Shown here piece after piece: positions 9,106 through 18,437 of a stretch of 55,205 nucleotides of DNA. A program made the translations under genes and the position numbers. Position 1 is the stretch's first letter. The number at the start of each line of letters is the position of its first letter. Below the pieces are notes generated by a model. That model saw nothing but the letters and a program-made list of their open reading frames with translations. It searched no databases and was not told where the DNA came from. The stretch lies in assembly GCF_005503355.1 (NCBI RefSeq), contig NZ_SCMK01000029.1, forward strand, positions 1 to 55,205, written 5' to 3'. This DNA comes from Sphingomonas sp. 1F27F7B (lineage in GTDB: Bacteria; Pseudomonadota; Alphaproteobacteria; Sphingomonadales; Sphingomonadaceae).

Positions 9106-10878
9106 TCAGGAAATCCGCGGGATCGGCGGCGGCGGGCTGGTCGGCGCGAGCAATTCGATGTCGTTCCAGCGCAGCAGCCGCCCCTTGCCCTTCGGCGTCA
9201 CTTCGATCCGGTCCCTGCTCACCCCGGCCGAGACAGGAAGGATCTCGATCGCGGCGGGGATGGCGGTGCGGCCAAGCCCGGCCGGAGCGATGCTGCCGCC
9301 CAAGGGAACGACATAGGCGACATGCGCCACGCCTTCCTGCTTCTCGATCACCCAACGACCCTGCGCGCCCTCGCCATTGTTCCAGATCGGCGGCCCCATA
9401 TGGACCACCGCCTTCCATTCCCCGGCAACCAGCTCGACCCGATATTCGTCCAGCGCGCGGGCAGTCGCGCCGACGCCGTCGAGCACGAAGCGCAATTGCA
9501 GTTCCTGGCCCGGAAAGCTCGGCGCGCGGTCGAGCGTGATGTGCCAGTCGCCCGAATTGGCGAGCGGATGCGCGGACATCAGCACCCGCTGCCCGCGCTG
9601 CGCCGCGACCATGCCGAACGATGCGAAATCGCGCCCGTCCTTCTGGCAGCGCACTCGGAATACCGGGGTCGGGCCGCGTCGTGCCGTGCGCCAATAGGCA
9701 ATGAGCGGATGACGCTGCGTCCAGAAGCTTTCGGCATTGGCCGAGCCGAGACATGCGGCGTCGTTGAGCCAGGTGGTGCCGCAGACTGATTGCGCATCGT
9801 CCACGGCGCGGATGAAGCGCTGGCGCACCACCGTCTCCGGTTCGGGCAGCGCGGCGAAGCGCGAAGCCAGCGCAGGGGGGCAAGGCAGCATCGGCACTTC
9901 GCGCGATGGCACCGCCACGCCGGCGCGCAACGTGCGGCCAAGCCGGGCGGAGAGACCGTCGAGCGTGGGATTGGGCGTGCGATCATAATAGGCGCGCGAA
10001 TGGGGCCCGGCCCATTGATTGGTGCCGGGATGCCAGTGGCCGGCGATCATCTCCCAGATGATGCGGTGCAGTTCTCCCGCTGCCGTGCGTGCTTCGGCGT
10101 CCCGGACGAAGGAGAGGATCGCCTCGACTTCCTCGAGAGCGACCATGGTGTAGGTGGGGCTGTTATACTCGTTGAACCCGCCTTGCTGGCGGGTGTAGTC
10201 GAGCAGGCCGGTCAACCGCTTGCGGCCATAGTCGAGCAGCTTCGCGTCGCGCATCAGCTCGCCCGCCGCCAGCGTCACCCGCGCGCCCATCACCGAGATG
10301 TTGGTATAGGCCGGCCCCACGTCGCGGCGCATGATCGCCTCGCCCGCGCGGCCGATCGCCTTGCGCATGTCCGCGGCGAGAACTGCGTCGAGGCGGTCGC
10401 CATGCCGCCCGATCGCGGCAGTGAGCCGCGCGCCGTTGAAGTCCGCCCAGTTCCAGTCGGGCGGATCCATCTTCGTCAGCGGCTCCTCGAGATAATAGGA
10501 CCAGATGCCATAGGTCGCGCTTGCGGGATCGGCATCCTGCAGCGCGATGACCTTGGCGATCACCGCCTGGGCACGGGCAAGGGCGGGCGCGGAGCCGGTG
10601 TCGAGCAGGCGCAGTGCATAGTCGAGATTCGAACGGGTGGCGTGCACCCAGGTCCCGCGTTGCAGACGCGTCGAATAGCCCGCGCCGCCCGACCTTTCGC
10701 CGAGCATGCCGACATCCGCATCCCAGCGGCGATCCTTGCCGGCCACATCCGGCACTCCCTCGCCATCCGTCGCGGGTGCGCTTTGCGGCGCCGCCGCGAC
10801 CAGGCAGGTCGCCCCCGCCGCGAGCAGCATCTCACGCCGCGTCGTACCCAGGCCTTCGCGAACCGACGGACCTTCCAT
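9106..10878 (-). CDS. Tat-exported polysaccharide-lyase-like protein
   Basis: The protein has 590 residues. The N-terminus contains a twin-arginine export signal (TTRREMLLAAGATCLVAAA), so it is folded in the cytoplasm and exported. The mature protein is alpha-helical in its first two-thirds and beta-rich at the C-terminus, the plan of (alpha/alpha)-toroid plus beta-sandwich lyases. It shares DADPASATYG, YTNI, YNSPTY, HWHPG and SRAYYD with the frameshifted relative at 1051-2947; the Arg/Tyr/His in these are candidate catalytic residues. ATG 10878 is chosen because GGGAGAGGGAGG precedes it and the Tat motif follows. It is divergent from the TonB receptor across the 17-bp motif. The family is not one I can name; lyase activity is inferred from fold pattern and the adjacent GH105. 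Confidence 0.72.
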   Translation of the reverse strand: MEGPSVREGLGTTRREMLLAAGATCLVAAAPQSAPATDGEGVPDVAGKDRRWDADVGMLGERSGGAGYSTRLQRGTWVHATRSNLDYALRLLDTGSAPALARAQAVIAKVIALQDADPASATYGIWSYYLEEPLTKMDPPDWNWADFNGARLTAAIGRHGDRLDAVLAADMRKAIGRAGEAIMRRDVGPAYTNISVMGARVTLAAGELMRDAKLLDYGRKRLTGLLDYTRQQGGFNEYNSPTYTMVALEEVEAILSFVRDAEARTAAGELHRIIWEMIAGHWHPGTNQWAGPHSRAYYDRTPNPTLDGLSARLGRTLRAGVAVPSREVPMLPCPPALASRFAALPEPETVVRQRFIRAVDDAQSVCGTTWLNDAACLGSANAESFWTQRHPLIAYWRTARRGPTPVFRVRCQKDGRDFASFGMVAAQRGQRVLMSAHPLANSGDWHITLDRAPSFPGQELQLRFVLDGVGATARALDEYRVELVAGEWKAVVHMGPPIWNNGEGAQGRWVIEKQEGVAHVAYVVPLGGSIAPAGLGRTAIPAAIEILPVSAGVSRDRIEVTPKGKGRLLRWNDIELLAPTSPPPPIPRIS

Positions 10879-10955
10879 TGCCTCCCTCTCCCGTTGCGAC
10901 GATTGCCTCGTCTTGCCTGCCGGCATCTAGCAGCGCCGCATGCCGCCGTCACGCA

Positions 10956-10972
10956 AAATGGTATGATGACAT
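10956..10972. promoter_or_regulatory. Shared 17-bp motif, probable GntR operator
   Basis: Exact second copy of AAATGGTATGATGACAT, 78 bp upstream of the lyase-like gene and 85 bp upstream of the TonB receptor, in their divergent promoter region. The following bases GATGAACAT extend the resemblance to the site at 3851. Confidence 0.75.
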
Positions 10973-11057
10973 GATGAACATACTAGACAGGCAGGCGCCG
11001 GGGAGATAACGAATCGTCAAACGAGCCGCCGGAAGCGCGGCCATTGGGGAGGGTCTT

Positions 11058-13700
11058 ATGTCTGTCAAAGCCGCCATGCTTTCATCGATTGCCTGTGTCG
11101 TCCTGGCCATTCCGGCCATCGCCCGGGCGCAGGAAACCCAGGGCGCCGCAAGCGCTCCCGCCGGCAGCCAGGCGAGCGATTCGATCGTGGTGACCGGCGT
11201 GCGGGCGTCCATCGAATCCGCAGTCAACGCCAAGAAGAATGCCGATCAGGTGGTCGATGTCGTTGCCGCCGAGGATGTGGGCAAGCTGCCCGATGCGAAC
11301 GTCGCCGAGAATCTCCAGCGCGTGCCCGGCGTGCAGATCGAGCGCAATTTCGGCGAGGGTGCCCAGGTCACCGTCCGCGGCCTTTCCAATGTTCGCGTCG
11401 AGCTCAACGGCCGCTCGAACCTCGGCATCTCGGTCGGCGCGACCGGTTCGGATCCCTCGGGCCGCTCCACGGGCCTGGAGCAGCAATCGTCGACGCTGTT
11501 CAGCCGTCTCTCGGTCTACAAGTCGCCTACCGCCGATCAGATCGAAGGCGGGCTGGGCGGCTTCATCAGCATGACCACGCCGCGTCCGTTCGACTTCAAG
11601 AAGCCGACGGTCAGCTACCTCGCCGAATATTCCAATACCAATCTCGCCCGCAATCCCAACGGCTACAACCTCGCCTTGTTCGGCACGACCAGGCTGTTCG
11701 GCGACCGGCTCGGCATCGCCGTGAACCTGGCCTATTCGGACCGCGAGATCGGTTCGTCGCAGTTCATCCGCGGCGTCTGGAACCCCGGCACCACCACCGG
11801 CATGAAGACCGACTTCAACGGCGACGGCCAGCTCGACTACACGCCGCAGATCGCCCGTTCGGAATTCTACAACATCAAGCGCAAGCGCTTCGGCGCGGGC
11901 GGCACGATGCAGTTCCAGGCGACCGACAATCTGATGCTCTACGCCGATGCGCTCTACACGCATCTCGGGACGCAGCGGCACATCGAATATCTCGCGATCC
12001 AGACCACCGACACCGGCACGAACGCCTCGACTCTCACCAATGGCGTGATGGAAGGCAATTACGTCGTCGCGGGCACCCTGACCAACCAGCGCGTCCGCGT
12101 AGGCGGGGTCGAGCGCAACGAGCCGACCTCCTCGCTGGTCGCCGGCGGCGGCGCGGTCTGGAAGATCGGCCGGCTCGACCTCAAGGCCGATTTCGGCAAG
12201 TCGGTGGGCGACTATACCTATCGCCAGGACTTCATGGAGCTGGCCTCGCGCGGGCTGACGATCAACTATGACTATCGCACCGGCGACGTGCCGAGCATCA
12301 CGCTGCCGGCCAATTTCGATCCGACGCTGCGCTCCTCCTATCCGACGCGTTCGAACAGCGCCGCGAACGACACGATCGTGCACACGATCGAAACCGCCTA
12401 TCGCCTCGACGGCAGCTACGAGCTCGGCTGGGGCATCCTGAAATCGCTGCAGTTCGGCGGCCGCTATGCCGATCTCAGCTCGGACTATCGGGATTATCAG
12501 GCCAAGCTGGGCGCGACCAATCCCAACATCGCGACGCTGCCCGACTCCTATTTCGTCCTGACGAACAATCCCGGCTATCCCGGCGCGACCGGCAATTTCC
12601 CCAGCGTGTTCCTGGTGCCCGACGTCTATGCGGGCGGCACCGGCGACGATTCGCTGCTGCTTTCCAACTATCGCCCGACGCGGCCGCGGCCGACGACCAG
12701 CTATTACATCAGCGAGAAGACCAAGGCGATCTATGGCCGCGCCAATATCGACGGCGAATTGCTGGGCATGGGCTTTCGCGGCAATCTCGGCCTGCGCGCG
12801 GTCCGGACCGACTTCGCGGTCGACACCACGGCCGATGTCGGCGGCGGCGTGATGGTGCCGCAGCACAACACCAACCATTATTCGGACCTGCTGCCGAGCG
12901 CGAACATCAAGTTCTCGGTCGCCCGCGATCTGGTGCTGCGCCTCGCGGCATCCAAGGTGATGTCGCGCGCCAAGCTGCAGGACCTGGCGCCGCGGCTTGC
13001 AGTCAACGGCCCGCTGGGCACGGCGTCGGGCGGCAATGCCGACCTGCACCCGACGCGCGCCGACCAGCTCGACGCCGCGCTCGAATATTACATCCCCGGC
13101 GGCGGCATCGTGGCGGCGACGGCCTTCTACAAGAACATCACCGACCAGGTGGCGCGCACGACCATCGTCGAAGTGATCCCGGGCTTCGAATCCTACGGGC
13201 CGCTGCAACGCTCGCTGCCGGTGAATCTCGGCGTCGCCAAGGTGAAGGGTATCGAGCTCAACTACCAGCAGGCCTTCACGTTCCTGCCCGGCCTGTTGTC
13301 GGGCTTCGGGACCCAGCTCAACGCGACTTTCATCGACACTTCGTCCTCGGACAATCAGCCGGTGCTGGGCCTGTCCAAGACGACCTATAACGGCATTCTC
13401 TATTACGAGCGGGGACCGTTCACCGCCCGCATCGCCTATAACTGGCGCAGCAAGTCCGCAGTGAGCTTCACCACCACGCCCGCGACCGGCGAGTTGCGGC
13501 CGAACTGGTATTCGTCCGACGATCAGGTCGACGCCTCGATCGGATTGAAGCTCACCAAATACGCGACCTTGTCGGCCGCGGTCACCAATCTCTTCTACAA
13601 GAAGTCGGGCCGTACCAACTACAATCAGATGATCGATGCCGTGAACGGATATGAGATCGCCGACCGCCAGTTCCGCATCGGTATCCGCGGGCGCTTCTGA
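11058..13700 (+). CDS. TonB-dependent receptor, oligosaccharide uptake
   Basis: The 880-residue outer-membrane receptor has a signal peptide ending IARAQ, a TonB-box-like DSIVVTG at residues 41-47, a plug domain (VGKLPDANVAENLQRVPGVQ, then RGLSNVRVELNG) and a long beta-barrel ending FRIGIRGRF with terminal Phe. The plug sequence is of the TonB-dependent receptor group common in sphingomonad and Caulobacter carbohydrate loci. GGGGAGGG precedes ATG 11058. It is divergent from the lyase-ROK operon and shares its 17-bp control motif, so it most likely imports the oligosaccharides produced by the lyases. Confidence 0.93.
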   Translation: MSVKAAMLSSIACVVLAIPAIARAQETQGAASAPAGSQASDSIVVTGVRASIESAVNAKKNADQVVDVVAAEDVGKLPDANVAENLQRVPGVQIERNFGEGAQVTVRGLSNVRVELNGRSNLGISVGATGSDPSGRSTGLEQQSSTLFSRLSVYKSPTADQIEGGLGGFISMTTPRPFDFKKPTVSYLAEYSNTNLARNPNGYNLALFGTTRLFGDRLGIAVNLAYSDREIGSSQFIRGVWNPGTTTGMKTDFNGDGQLDYTPQIARSEFYNIKRKRFGAGGTMQFQATDNLMLYADALYTHLGTQRHIEYLAIQTTDTGTNASTLTNGVMEGNYVVAGTLTNQRVRVGGVERNEPTSSLVAGGGAVWKIGRLDLKADFGKSVGDYTYRQDFMELASRGLTINYDYRTGDVPSITLPANFDPTLRSSYPTRSNSAANDTIVHTIETAYRLDGSYELGWGILKSLQFGGRYADLSSDYRDYQAKLGATNPNIATLPDSYFVLTNNPGYPGATGNFPSVFLVPDVYAGGTGDDSLLLSNYRPTRPRPTTSYYISEKTKAIYGRANIDGELLGMGFRGNLGLRAVRTDFAVDTTADVGGGVMVPQHNTNHYSDLLPSANIKFSVARDLVLRLAASKVMSRAKLQDLAPRLAVNGPLGTASGGNADLHPTRADQLDAALEYYIPGGGIVAATAFYKNITDQVARTTIVEVIPGFESYGPLQRSLPVNLGVAKVKGIELNYQQAFTFLPGLLSGFGTQLNATFIDTSSSDNQPVLGLSKTTYNGILYYERGPFTARIAYNWRSKSAVSFTTTPATGELRPNWYSSDDQVDASIGLKLTKYATLSAAVTNLFYKKSGRTNYNQMIDAVNGYEIADRQFRIGIRGRF

Positions 13701-13708
13701 GAAACTGG

Positions 13709-13745
13709 GGGGAGCGGCGCTTCGCGCACGCAGCTGCTCCCCTTT
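13709..13745 (+). terminator. Rho-independent-type terminator after the receptor gene
   Basis: GGGGAGC (13709-13715) pairs with GCTCCCC (13736-13742), followed by TTT. It lies directly after the receptor stop codon. The remaining 120 bp to the next gene show nothing else. Confidence 0.55.
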
Positions 13746-13867
13746 CCCTGCGGCGCCATCCGGGTGACCGGAACCGGAGCGGCGAGCGGCTCATGGCCCG
13801 ATGAGGCTGCACGGAGGAGCCGGCGTCGAAGGTCGCCAATGCCGGTGCCCTTCGCATGCCCAGGGCA

Positions 13868-14761
13868 TCATGCGCTCGGACCGGTCCAGGCGCCGACTGT
13901 GTCGAGGAAGGCCGCCGCGGCGCGGCTCAGGCGCCGGGCACGATGTGTCGCGACGCTGAAATCCCGGGCCGGCAGGTCGCAATCGAGCCGGGCTATCCTG
14001 CCGGCCGCCAGCCGGCAGCCGGCGGCCAGGTCGGAAACGACCGCCACCATCCCACCCGCAGCAGCCGCTTCGAGCGTCGCCTCATTGCTGGGAAGACTCA
14101 TCCGGACCATCAGGTCGCCCATGGCAAGGCCCAGCTCGGGCAGGCTGGCGGCAAGATGATCGCGCGTACCGGACCCCGGTTCGCGCAGCACCCAGGCCGC
14201 GCCGCGTAACTCGGCCGGCCCAATCGGCATTCCGGCAAGCGGATGGTCGGGAGCCGCGTAGAAGCCGGGCCGATCGCCGCCGATGCGGCGGACCTCCAAC
14301 AGCTCTTCCTCGACTGCGCTCTCGACGAAGGCGAGGTCCGCTTCGCCGATCAGCAGCGCCTGCACCGCCTGACTACTGTTACCGGCGAACAGGGAAAGGT
14401 CGACGCCGGGATATTGCGCGGCAAAGCGGGCCATCCGGGTCGGCAGCCAATAGGTCGCGACCGTCTGGCTGGCCGCGATCCGTACCTCTCCGCGCACGAG
14501 GCCGGTCAAGTCGTCGAGCGCGCGCCGCGCTTCCTTCGCCCTGGCCAGCACCGCGCGCGCTTCCGGCAGAAAGGTGCGGCCGGCCGCGTTCAGCTCCAGG
14601 CCTCGGCCCACCCGGTCGAACAGGCGGGTGCCGTTTCGCATCTCCAGCGCCGCAATGGCTGCGCTGACCGCCGGCTGCGTGAGATGCAGCACCTCGCTCG
14701 CCGCGCGCATGTTCAGCGTCTCCGCGACGGCAACGAAGATGCGCAGCTGCTCCAGTGTCAT
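13868..14761 (-). CDS. LysR-family regulator of the yeiH-like gene
   Basis: The 297-residue protein has an N-terminal LysR helix-turn-helix (LEQLRIFVAVAETLNMRAAS, then LTQPAVSAAIAALE, then LFDRVGRGLELNAAG) and a periplasmic-binding-protein-like effector domain. The effector sequence (RIAASQTVATYWLP, LFAGNSSQAV, GEADLAFVE) is of the CysB/CbbR-like YeiE group. It is divergent from the YeiH-type transporter, the typical arrangement, and likely regulates it through the AT-rich palindrome between them. Confidence 0.88.
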   Translation of the reverse strand: MTLEQLRIFVAVAETLNMRAASEVLHLTQPAVSAAIAALEMRNGTRLFDRVGRGLELNAAGRTFLPEARAVLARAKEARRALDDLTGLVRGEVRIAASQTVATYWLPTRMARFAAQYPGVDLSLFAGNSSQAVQALLIGEADLAFVESAVEEELLEVRRIGGDRPGFYAAPDHPLAGMPIGPAELRGAAWVLREPGSGTRDHLAASLPELGLAMGDLMVRMSLPSNEATLEAAAAGGMVAVVSDLAAGCRLAAGRIARLDCDLPARDFSVATHRARRLSRAAAAFLDTVGAWTGPSA

Positions 14762-14777
14762 TCAATCAACTTCACTT

Positions 14778-14797
14778 ATTGATTATCAAAAATCAAT
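14778..14797. promoter_or_regulatory. AT-rich palindrome, probable LysR operator
   Basis: ATTGATT and AATCAAT form a 7-bp inverted repeat with a 6-nt spacer, in an AT-rich patch inside the 75-bp divergent promoter of the LysR and YeiH-like genes. This fits the T-N11-A box of LysR regulators. Confidence 0.5.
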
Positions 14798-14836
14798 CGA
14801 TTGGATTTCGTGCCGGGGCAAGCCGATCCTGGCATC

Positions 14837-15853
14837 ATGAAACCCCGCCCTTTCCATGGACGCATGCTTCCCGGGCTCGCCCTTGCCGGCGCGGTCAGTC
14901 TTGGCGCGCTGGCGCTCGAACGGATCGAGACATACGCAACCGGCCGGCCCTGGCTCGAAGCGCTGGTCCTCGCCATCCTGATCGGCACTGCGATCCGCAC
15001 GGGCTGGCGCATCCCGGCCAGGTTCGACAGCGGCATCCAATGCGCGGCGAAGACGCTGCTCGAAGTTGCGATAGTCCTGATGGGCGCGACGATCAGTTTC
15101 GGCGCGATCCTTGCCGTTGGATGGCCGCTGCTGCTGGGCATCGCCGCCACGGTGGTCCTGGCGATCGGGGCAAGCTTCCTGCTCGGCCGGGCCCTGGGCC
15201 TCACGCGTGAGGTGGCGCTGCTGGTCGCGTGCGGCAACGCCATTTGCGGCAACTCGGCGATCGCCGCAGTCGCGCCGGCGATCGATGCCGATGCCGATGA
15301 CGTCGCGACCGCCATCGCATTCACTGCGGTGCTGGGCGTGGGCGTGGTCCTTTGCCTGCCGCTCGCTGCCGCCGGACTGCACCTCAGCGCGGCCGCCGGC
15401 GGCGTGCTTGCCGGCCTCACCGTCTATGCCGTGCCGCAGGTGATTGCCGCGACCGCCCCGCTGGGCGCCGTCGCCATCCAGCTCGGCACGCTGGTGAAGC
15501 TGGTCCGCGTACTGACGCTGGGACCGGTGGTGACTTGCCTTTCCCTGCTCCAGCGTCGCCGCGAGGGCGCCGACCGTCGCGGGACGAACGGCCTCCTGCT
15601 GCCCGGCTTCATCCTGGCCTTTCTCGCGCTGGCCGCGGCGCGCTCGCTGGCGCTGCTGCCGGACGCGCTGGTTCCGCCCGCGCAGGGTGCGGGCAATTTC
15701 CTCACGGTGATGGCGATGGCGGGGCTCGGCCTGGGCGTCGACCTGCGCCATGTTGCCGCTGCCGGGCCCCGCGTCACCCTGGCCGTCACCCTCTCGCTGC
15801 TGATCCTCGCCGGCATTGCGCTGCTTGTGCTGCGCCTGATCGGGCTTGCCTGA
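14837..15853 (+). CDS. YeiH-family (UPF0324) inner-membrane transporter
   Basis: The roughly 338-residue protein has about ten hydrophobic segments and the family signature CGNAICGNSAIAAVAPAI with the doubled CGN motif, then GVVLCLPLAA, VYAVPQVIAA and MAGLGLGVDLRHV. YeiH proteins are putative anion (sulfate-type) exporters. ATG 14837 is preferred; an upstream TTG at 14801 is in frame but would add an unusual N-terminus. It is divergent from its LysR partner. About 137 bp without a gene follow. Confidence 0.88.
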   Translation: MKPRPFHGRMLPGLALAGAVSLGALALERIETYATGRPWLEALVLAILIGTAIRTGWRIPARFDSGIQCAAKTLLEVAIVLMGATISFGAILAVGWPLLLGIAATVVLAIGASFLLGRALGLTREVALLVACGNAICGNSAIAAVAPAIDADADDVATAIAFTAVLGVGVVLCLPLAAAGLHLSAAAGGVLAGLTVYAVPQVIAATAPLGAVAIQLGTLVKLVRVLTLGPVVTCLSLLQRRREGADRRGTNGLLLPGFILAFLALAAARSLALLPDALVPPAQGAGNFLTVMAMAGLGLGVDLRHVAAAGPRVTLAVTLSLLILAGIALLVLRLIGLA

Positions 15854-15990
15854 ACGATGGGTTTGTCGGGTGGATTCGTTCCGGGCTATGATTCGCGACG
15901 CCGGCGATCCAGCTCCCCGATCCGCTCGCCTGGCGGCGCGCCGATCGGGGAGGCGCGCAGTTCGATCGTTGCGCAGCGTGACGGAGGGGA

Positions 15991-17454
15991 ATGGGCATGC
16001 GGTGGATCTGGTTTGGAGTTGCTGTGGCATTCGCGTCGCCGGCCCTGGCGCAACGGCCGGCCGAGCGCGATTGGGCGGCTGCGCTGCGGGCGGATGCACG
16101 GGCGCTGCACGACGAAATAGCCGCCAATCACCCGGGCGCCGTCAATCCGGAGGATCCGGGCTTTGCCAAGCGCAACGATGCGCAGCTGGCGATGGCGTTG
16201 AAGCGCGCGAGGACCGCGAGGACCTATGCCGACTATTATCTGCCGCTGCGGGAATATGTCGCCGCGTTCAACGATGGCCATATGACCATCCGCATCTTCG
16301 GGGACGCGCCGAGCGAATATCGCTGGCCCGGCTTCCTCACCAATTACGACGCGCAGGGAAAGATGCGCGTCCATACGCGCGCGGACGACGCGCCGGTGCC
16401 GATCGGAGCGGAGCTTGTCGGTTGCGACGGTCGCTCGGCGGAGAAGCTGGCGGCCGATCGGATCGGGAGGATGTGGGGCCGCTGGCAGCTCGAATCGACG
16501 CGTCAGCGCTGGGGCCGAACGCTCTTCCTCGACGAGCATAATATTGCAGTGCCGCCGCTCGCACGCTGCACCTTCCGCGTCGACGGCCGTCAGCGCACGA
16601 TCGCGCTCGAATGGAAGCCGATCGATTCCAACGGCTTCTGGGAACGCGCCTGGGGCGATCGAAAGACCGAAGCGCGCATATTCGAAGCGCGGACGCTGGC
16701 CGACGGGACACGCTGGTATGCGATGCCGTCGTTCAACGGCGATGCGCAGTCCGACGCCGGCAAGGCGCTGCCCGGGTTGATCGCGGCAATGCAGGCCGAT
16801 CGGAACGCGCCGGCGATCGTGCTGGACCTGCGCCGCAACAATGGCGGATCGTCGGACTGGTCCCAGCAGATCGCGCAGACACTGTGGGGGCAGGCAGCGA
16901 TCGACGGGTTGCCGAAGAGCGACACACAGGTCGATTGGCGCGTCTCCGCCGCCAATCTCGCCTCGATCGAGGAAAGCTACGCCAAGCGCGGGGACGGCGT
17001 CTCGCCAGAAGCGAAGCGCTGGTTCGAGGCAGTGATCGCGGGGCTGAAGGGCGGGCTGGCCCGCGGCGACAAGCTATGGCGGGAGGCCGGCACCGAGGAC
17101 GACGCGCCCAAGGCGGGGAAGGCCATGCCGCAGCCGCCGCTCAAGGCGCATGTCTATCTGCTCACCGATCCGGGATGCGCATCGGCCTGTCTGGACGCCG
17201 TCGATCTGTGGCGGGCACTGGGAGCGACGCATGTCGGAAAGACGACCAGCGCCGACACGCTCTACATGGACGTGCGCCAGTATCGGCTGCCCAGCGGCAT
17301 TGCGGGCGGCGGGATGCCGATGAAAGTCTATCGCGGCAGATCGCGCGGCAATAACGAGCCGGTGGTGCCGGTGCGCAAGTTCGACGGCGACATCGCCGAT
17401 ACGCCGGCCGTGGAGGCATGGATCATGGCGCTGGAGCACGCGGCGCCGCGCTGA
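15991..17454 (+). CDS. Secreted S41-family peptidase
   Basis: The 487-residue protein has a signal peptide (FGVAVAFASPALAQ). The central part reads as a tail-specific-protease core: AIVLDLRRNNGGSS near residue 271, followed by LTDPGCASACLDAVD with candidate nucleophile Ser398 and a strand GATHVGKTTSADT. These are S41 hallmarks; no clear PDZ domain is seen. Two start codons compete, ATG 15991 and ATG 15997; the GGAGGGG upstream is better spaced for 15997. It stands alone, so its substrate is unknown. Confidence 0.8.
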   Translation: MGMRWIWFGVAVAFASPALAQRPAERDWAAALRADARALHDEIAANHPGAVNPEDPGFAKRNDAQLAMALKRARTARTYADYYLPLREYVAAFNDGHMTIRIFGDAPSEYRWPGFLTNYDAQGKMRVHTRADDAPVPIGAELVGCDGRSAEKLAADRIGRMWGRWQLESTRQRWGRTLFLDEHNIAVPPLARCTFRVDGRQRTIALEWKPIDSNGFWERAWGDRKTEARIFEARTLADGTRWYAMPSFNGDAQSDAGKALPGLIAAMQADRNAPAIVLDLRRNNGGSSDWSQQIAQTLWGQAAIDGLPKSDTQVDWRVSAANLASIEESYAKRGDGVSPEAKRWFEAVIAGLKGGLARGDKLWREAGTEDDAPKAGKAMPQPPLKAHVYLLTDPGCASACLDAVDLWRALGATHVGKTTSADTLYMDVRQYRLPSGIAGGGMPMKVYRGRSRGNNEPVVPVRKFDGDIADTPAVEAWIMALEHAAPR

Positions 17455-17524
17455 TGTGCGCCCTTGAATGCCTTCACGGTCCCGGGGGACTGGCGGGCCG
17501 CTTCGGCGCGCCGGTCTCGGCCGC

Positions 17525-18436
17525 TCAGCTGCGCCGGATGATTGCGCGGTAAAGCTTGGCGTCGGCCAGCGAGTAATAGAGCCAGGCCGCGCCGTCGATG
17601 ACGACCACGGACGCTGCAAAGGCGATATCGGTGGCAGTGCGTTCGAGCGCCGGGGGCGGGATGATCAGCGGTTCGATGCAGCGATCGACGACCCGGGTAT
17701 ATTCGGCGTCGAATGCCACCCAGCCGATGCGCCAGCGGGCATCGCGCGTGGCTCCGTTATAGAACATCACCGGCATGTCCTTGTCATCGGTCAGCAAGGG
17801 GCCGGTGGAGAGGTGCCAGCTGTCCCAATTGTCGGGGCGCGGCGCAAAGGGCTGGACCTGATGATCCCAGGGACCCGCGATCGTGGTCCCGATTGCCAGG
17901 CCCACCAGCGACGCCTCCGCATGGGCATATTCGTAGAACATCCGCCATTTGCCCGCCTTGGTGCGATCGATCGTGGCTTCCTTGATGTTGCCTTCGCTGT
18001 CCGAGTTCAGCATCGCTATGCCGCGCTTCCTGAGGCGGTCCAGCGACGGGCCGACCGCGTAGAGCAGTTCGGCATGCGCGCGCGTGGCATCGACGCCGGT
18101 ATAATAGACGACGAGATTGCCGTCGGGTTCGACAATGGGGGTAGGATCCTCGCAGCCGCCGATATCGTCGGGGCCGGGGCCGGGAACGAGAACGGCGTCC
18201 CCTTCGATTGTGAAACGCAGCCCGTCCGGCGAGACTGCGTGCCAGATCGTGCCGGTGTCGGTGGCGGCGCCGTGATCATAGTCGCCACGCGGCACGGCGC
18301 GGAGCAGCATCGAATATCTGCCGTCCGGACGCAGCCAGACATAGGGGCTCATCAAATCGCGCTGCGCGACATCCGGCGGGCCGGAGATGCCGATCGCGTC
18401 GATCTGCTCGACGTTGAAGTCCACCACCCGGGGCAT
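17525..18436 (-). CDS. GH130-family glycoside hydrolase/phosphorylase
   Basis: The 303-residue protein lacks a signal peptide and fits the five-bladed-propeller GH130 pattern: GGCEDPTPIV (Glu96, Asp97), YYTGVD, EGNIKEATI, WHLSTGPLL, MFYNGATRD and a terminal DIAFAASVV. GH130 enzymes act on beta-mannosides, mostly as mannoside phosphorylases, some as mannosidases. It starts 1 bp after the SDR gene, so the two are cotranscribed. Specificity cannot be assigned from sequence alone. Confidence 0.78.
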   Translation of the reverse strand: MPRVVDFNVEQIDAIGISGPPDVAQRDLMSPYVWLRPDGRYSMLLRAVPRGDYDHGAATDTGTIWHAVSPDGLRFTIEGDAVLVPGPGPDDIGGCEDPTPIVEPDGNLVVYYTGVDATRAHAELLYAVGPSLDRLRKRGIAMLNSDSEGNIKEATIDRTKAGKWRMFYEYAHAEASLVGLAIGTTIAGPWDHQVQPFAPRPDNWDSWHLSTGPLLTDDKDMPVMFYNGATRDARWRIGWVAFDAEYTRVVDRCIEPLIIPPPALERTATDIAFAASVVVIDGAAWLYYSLADAKLYRAIIRRS

Positions 18437-18437
18437 C

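Noticed and set aside
11082..13208. 708-codon minus-strand frame across the TonB receptor
   Set aside because: Antisense of a clear TonB receptor; no start signal or family.
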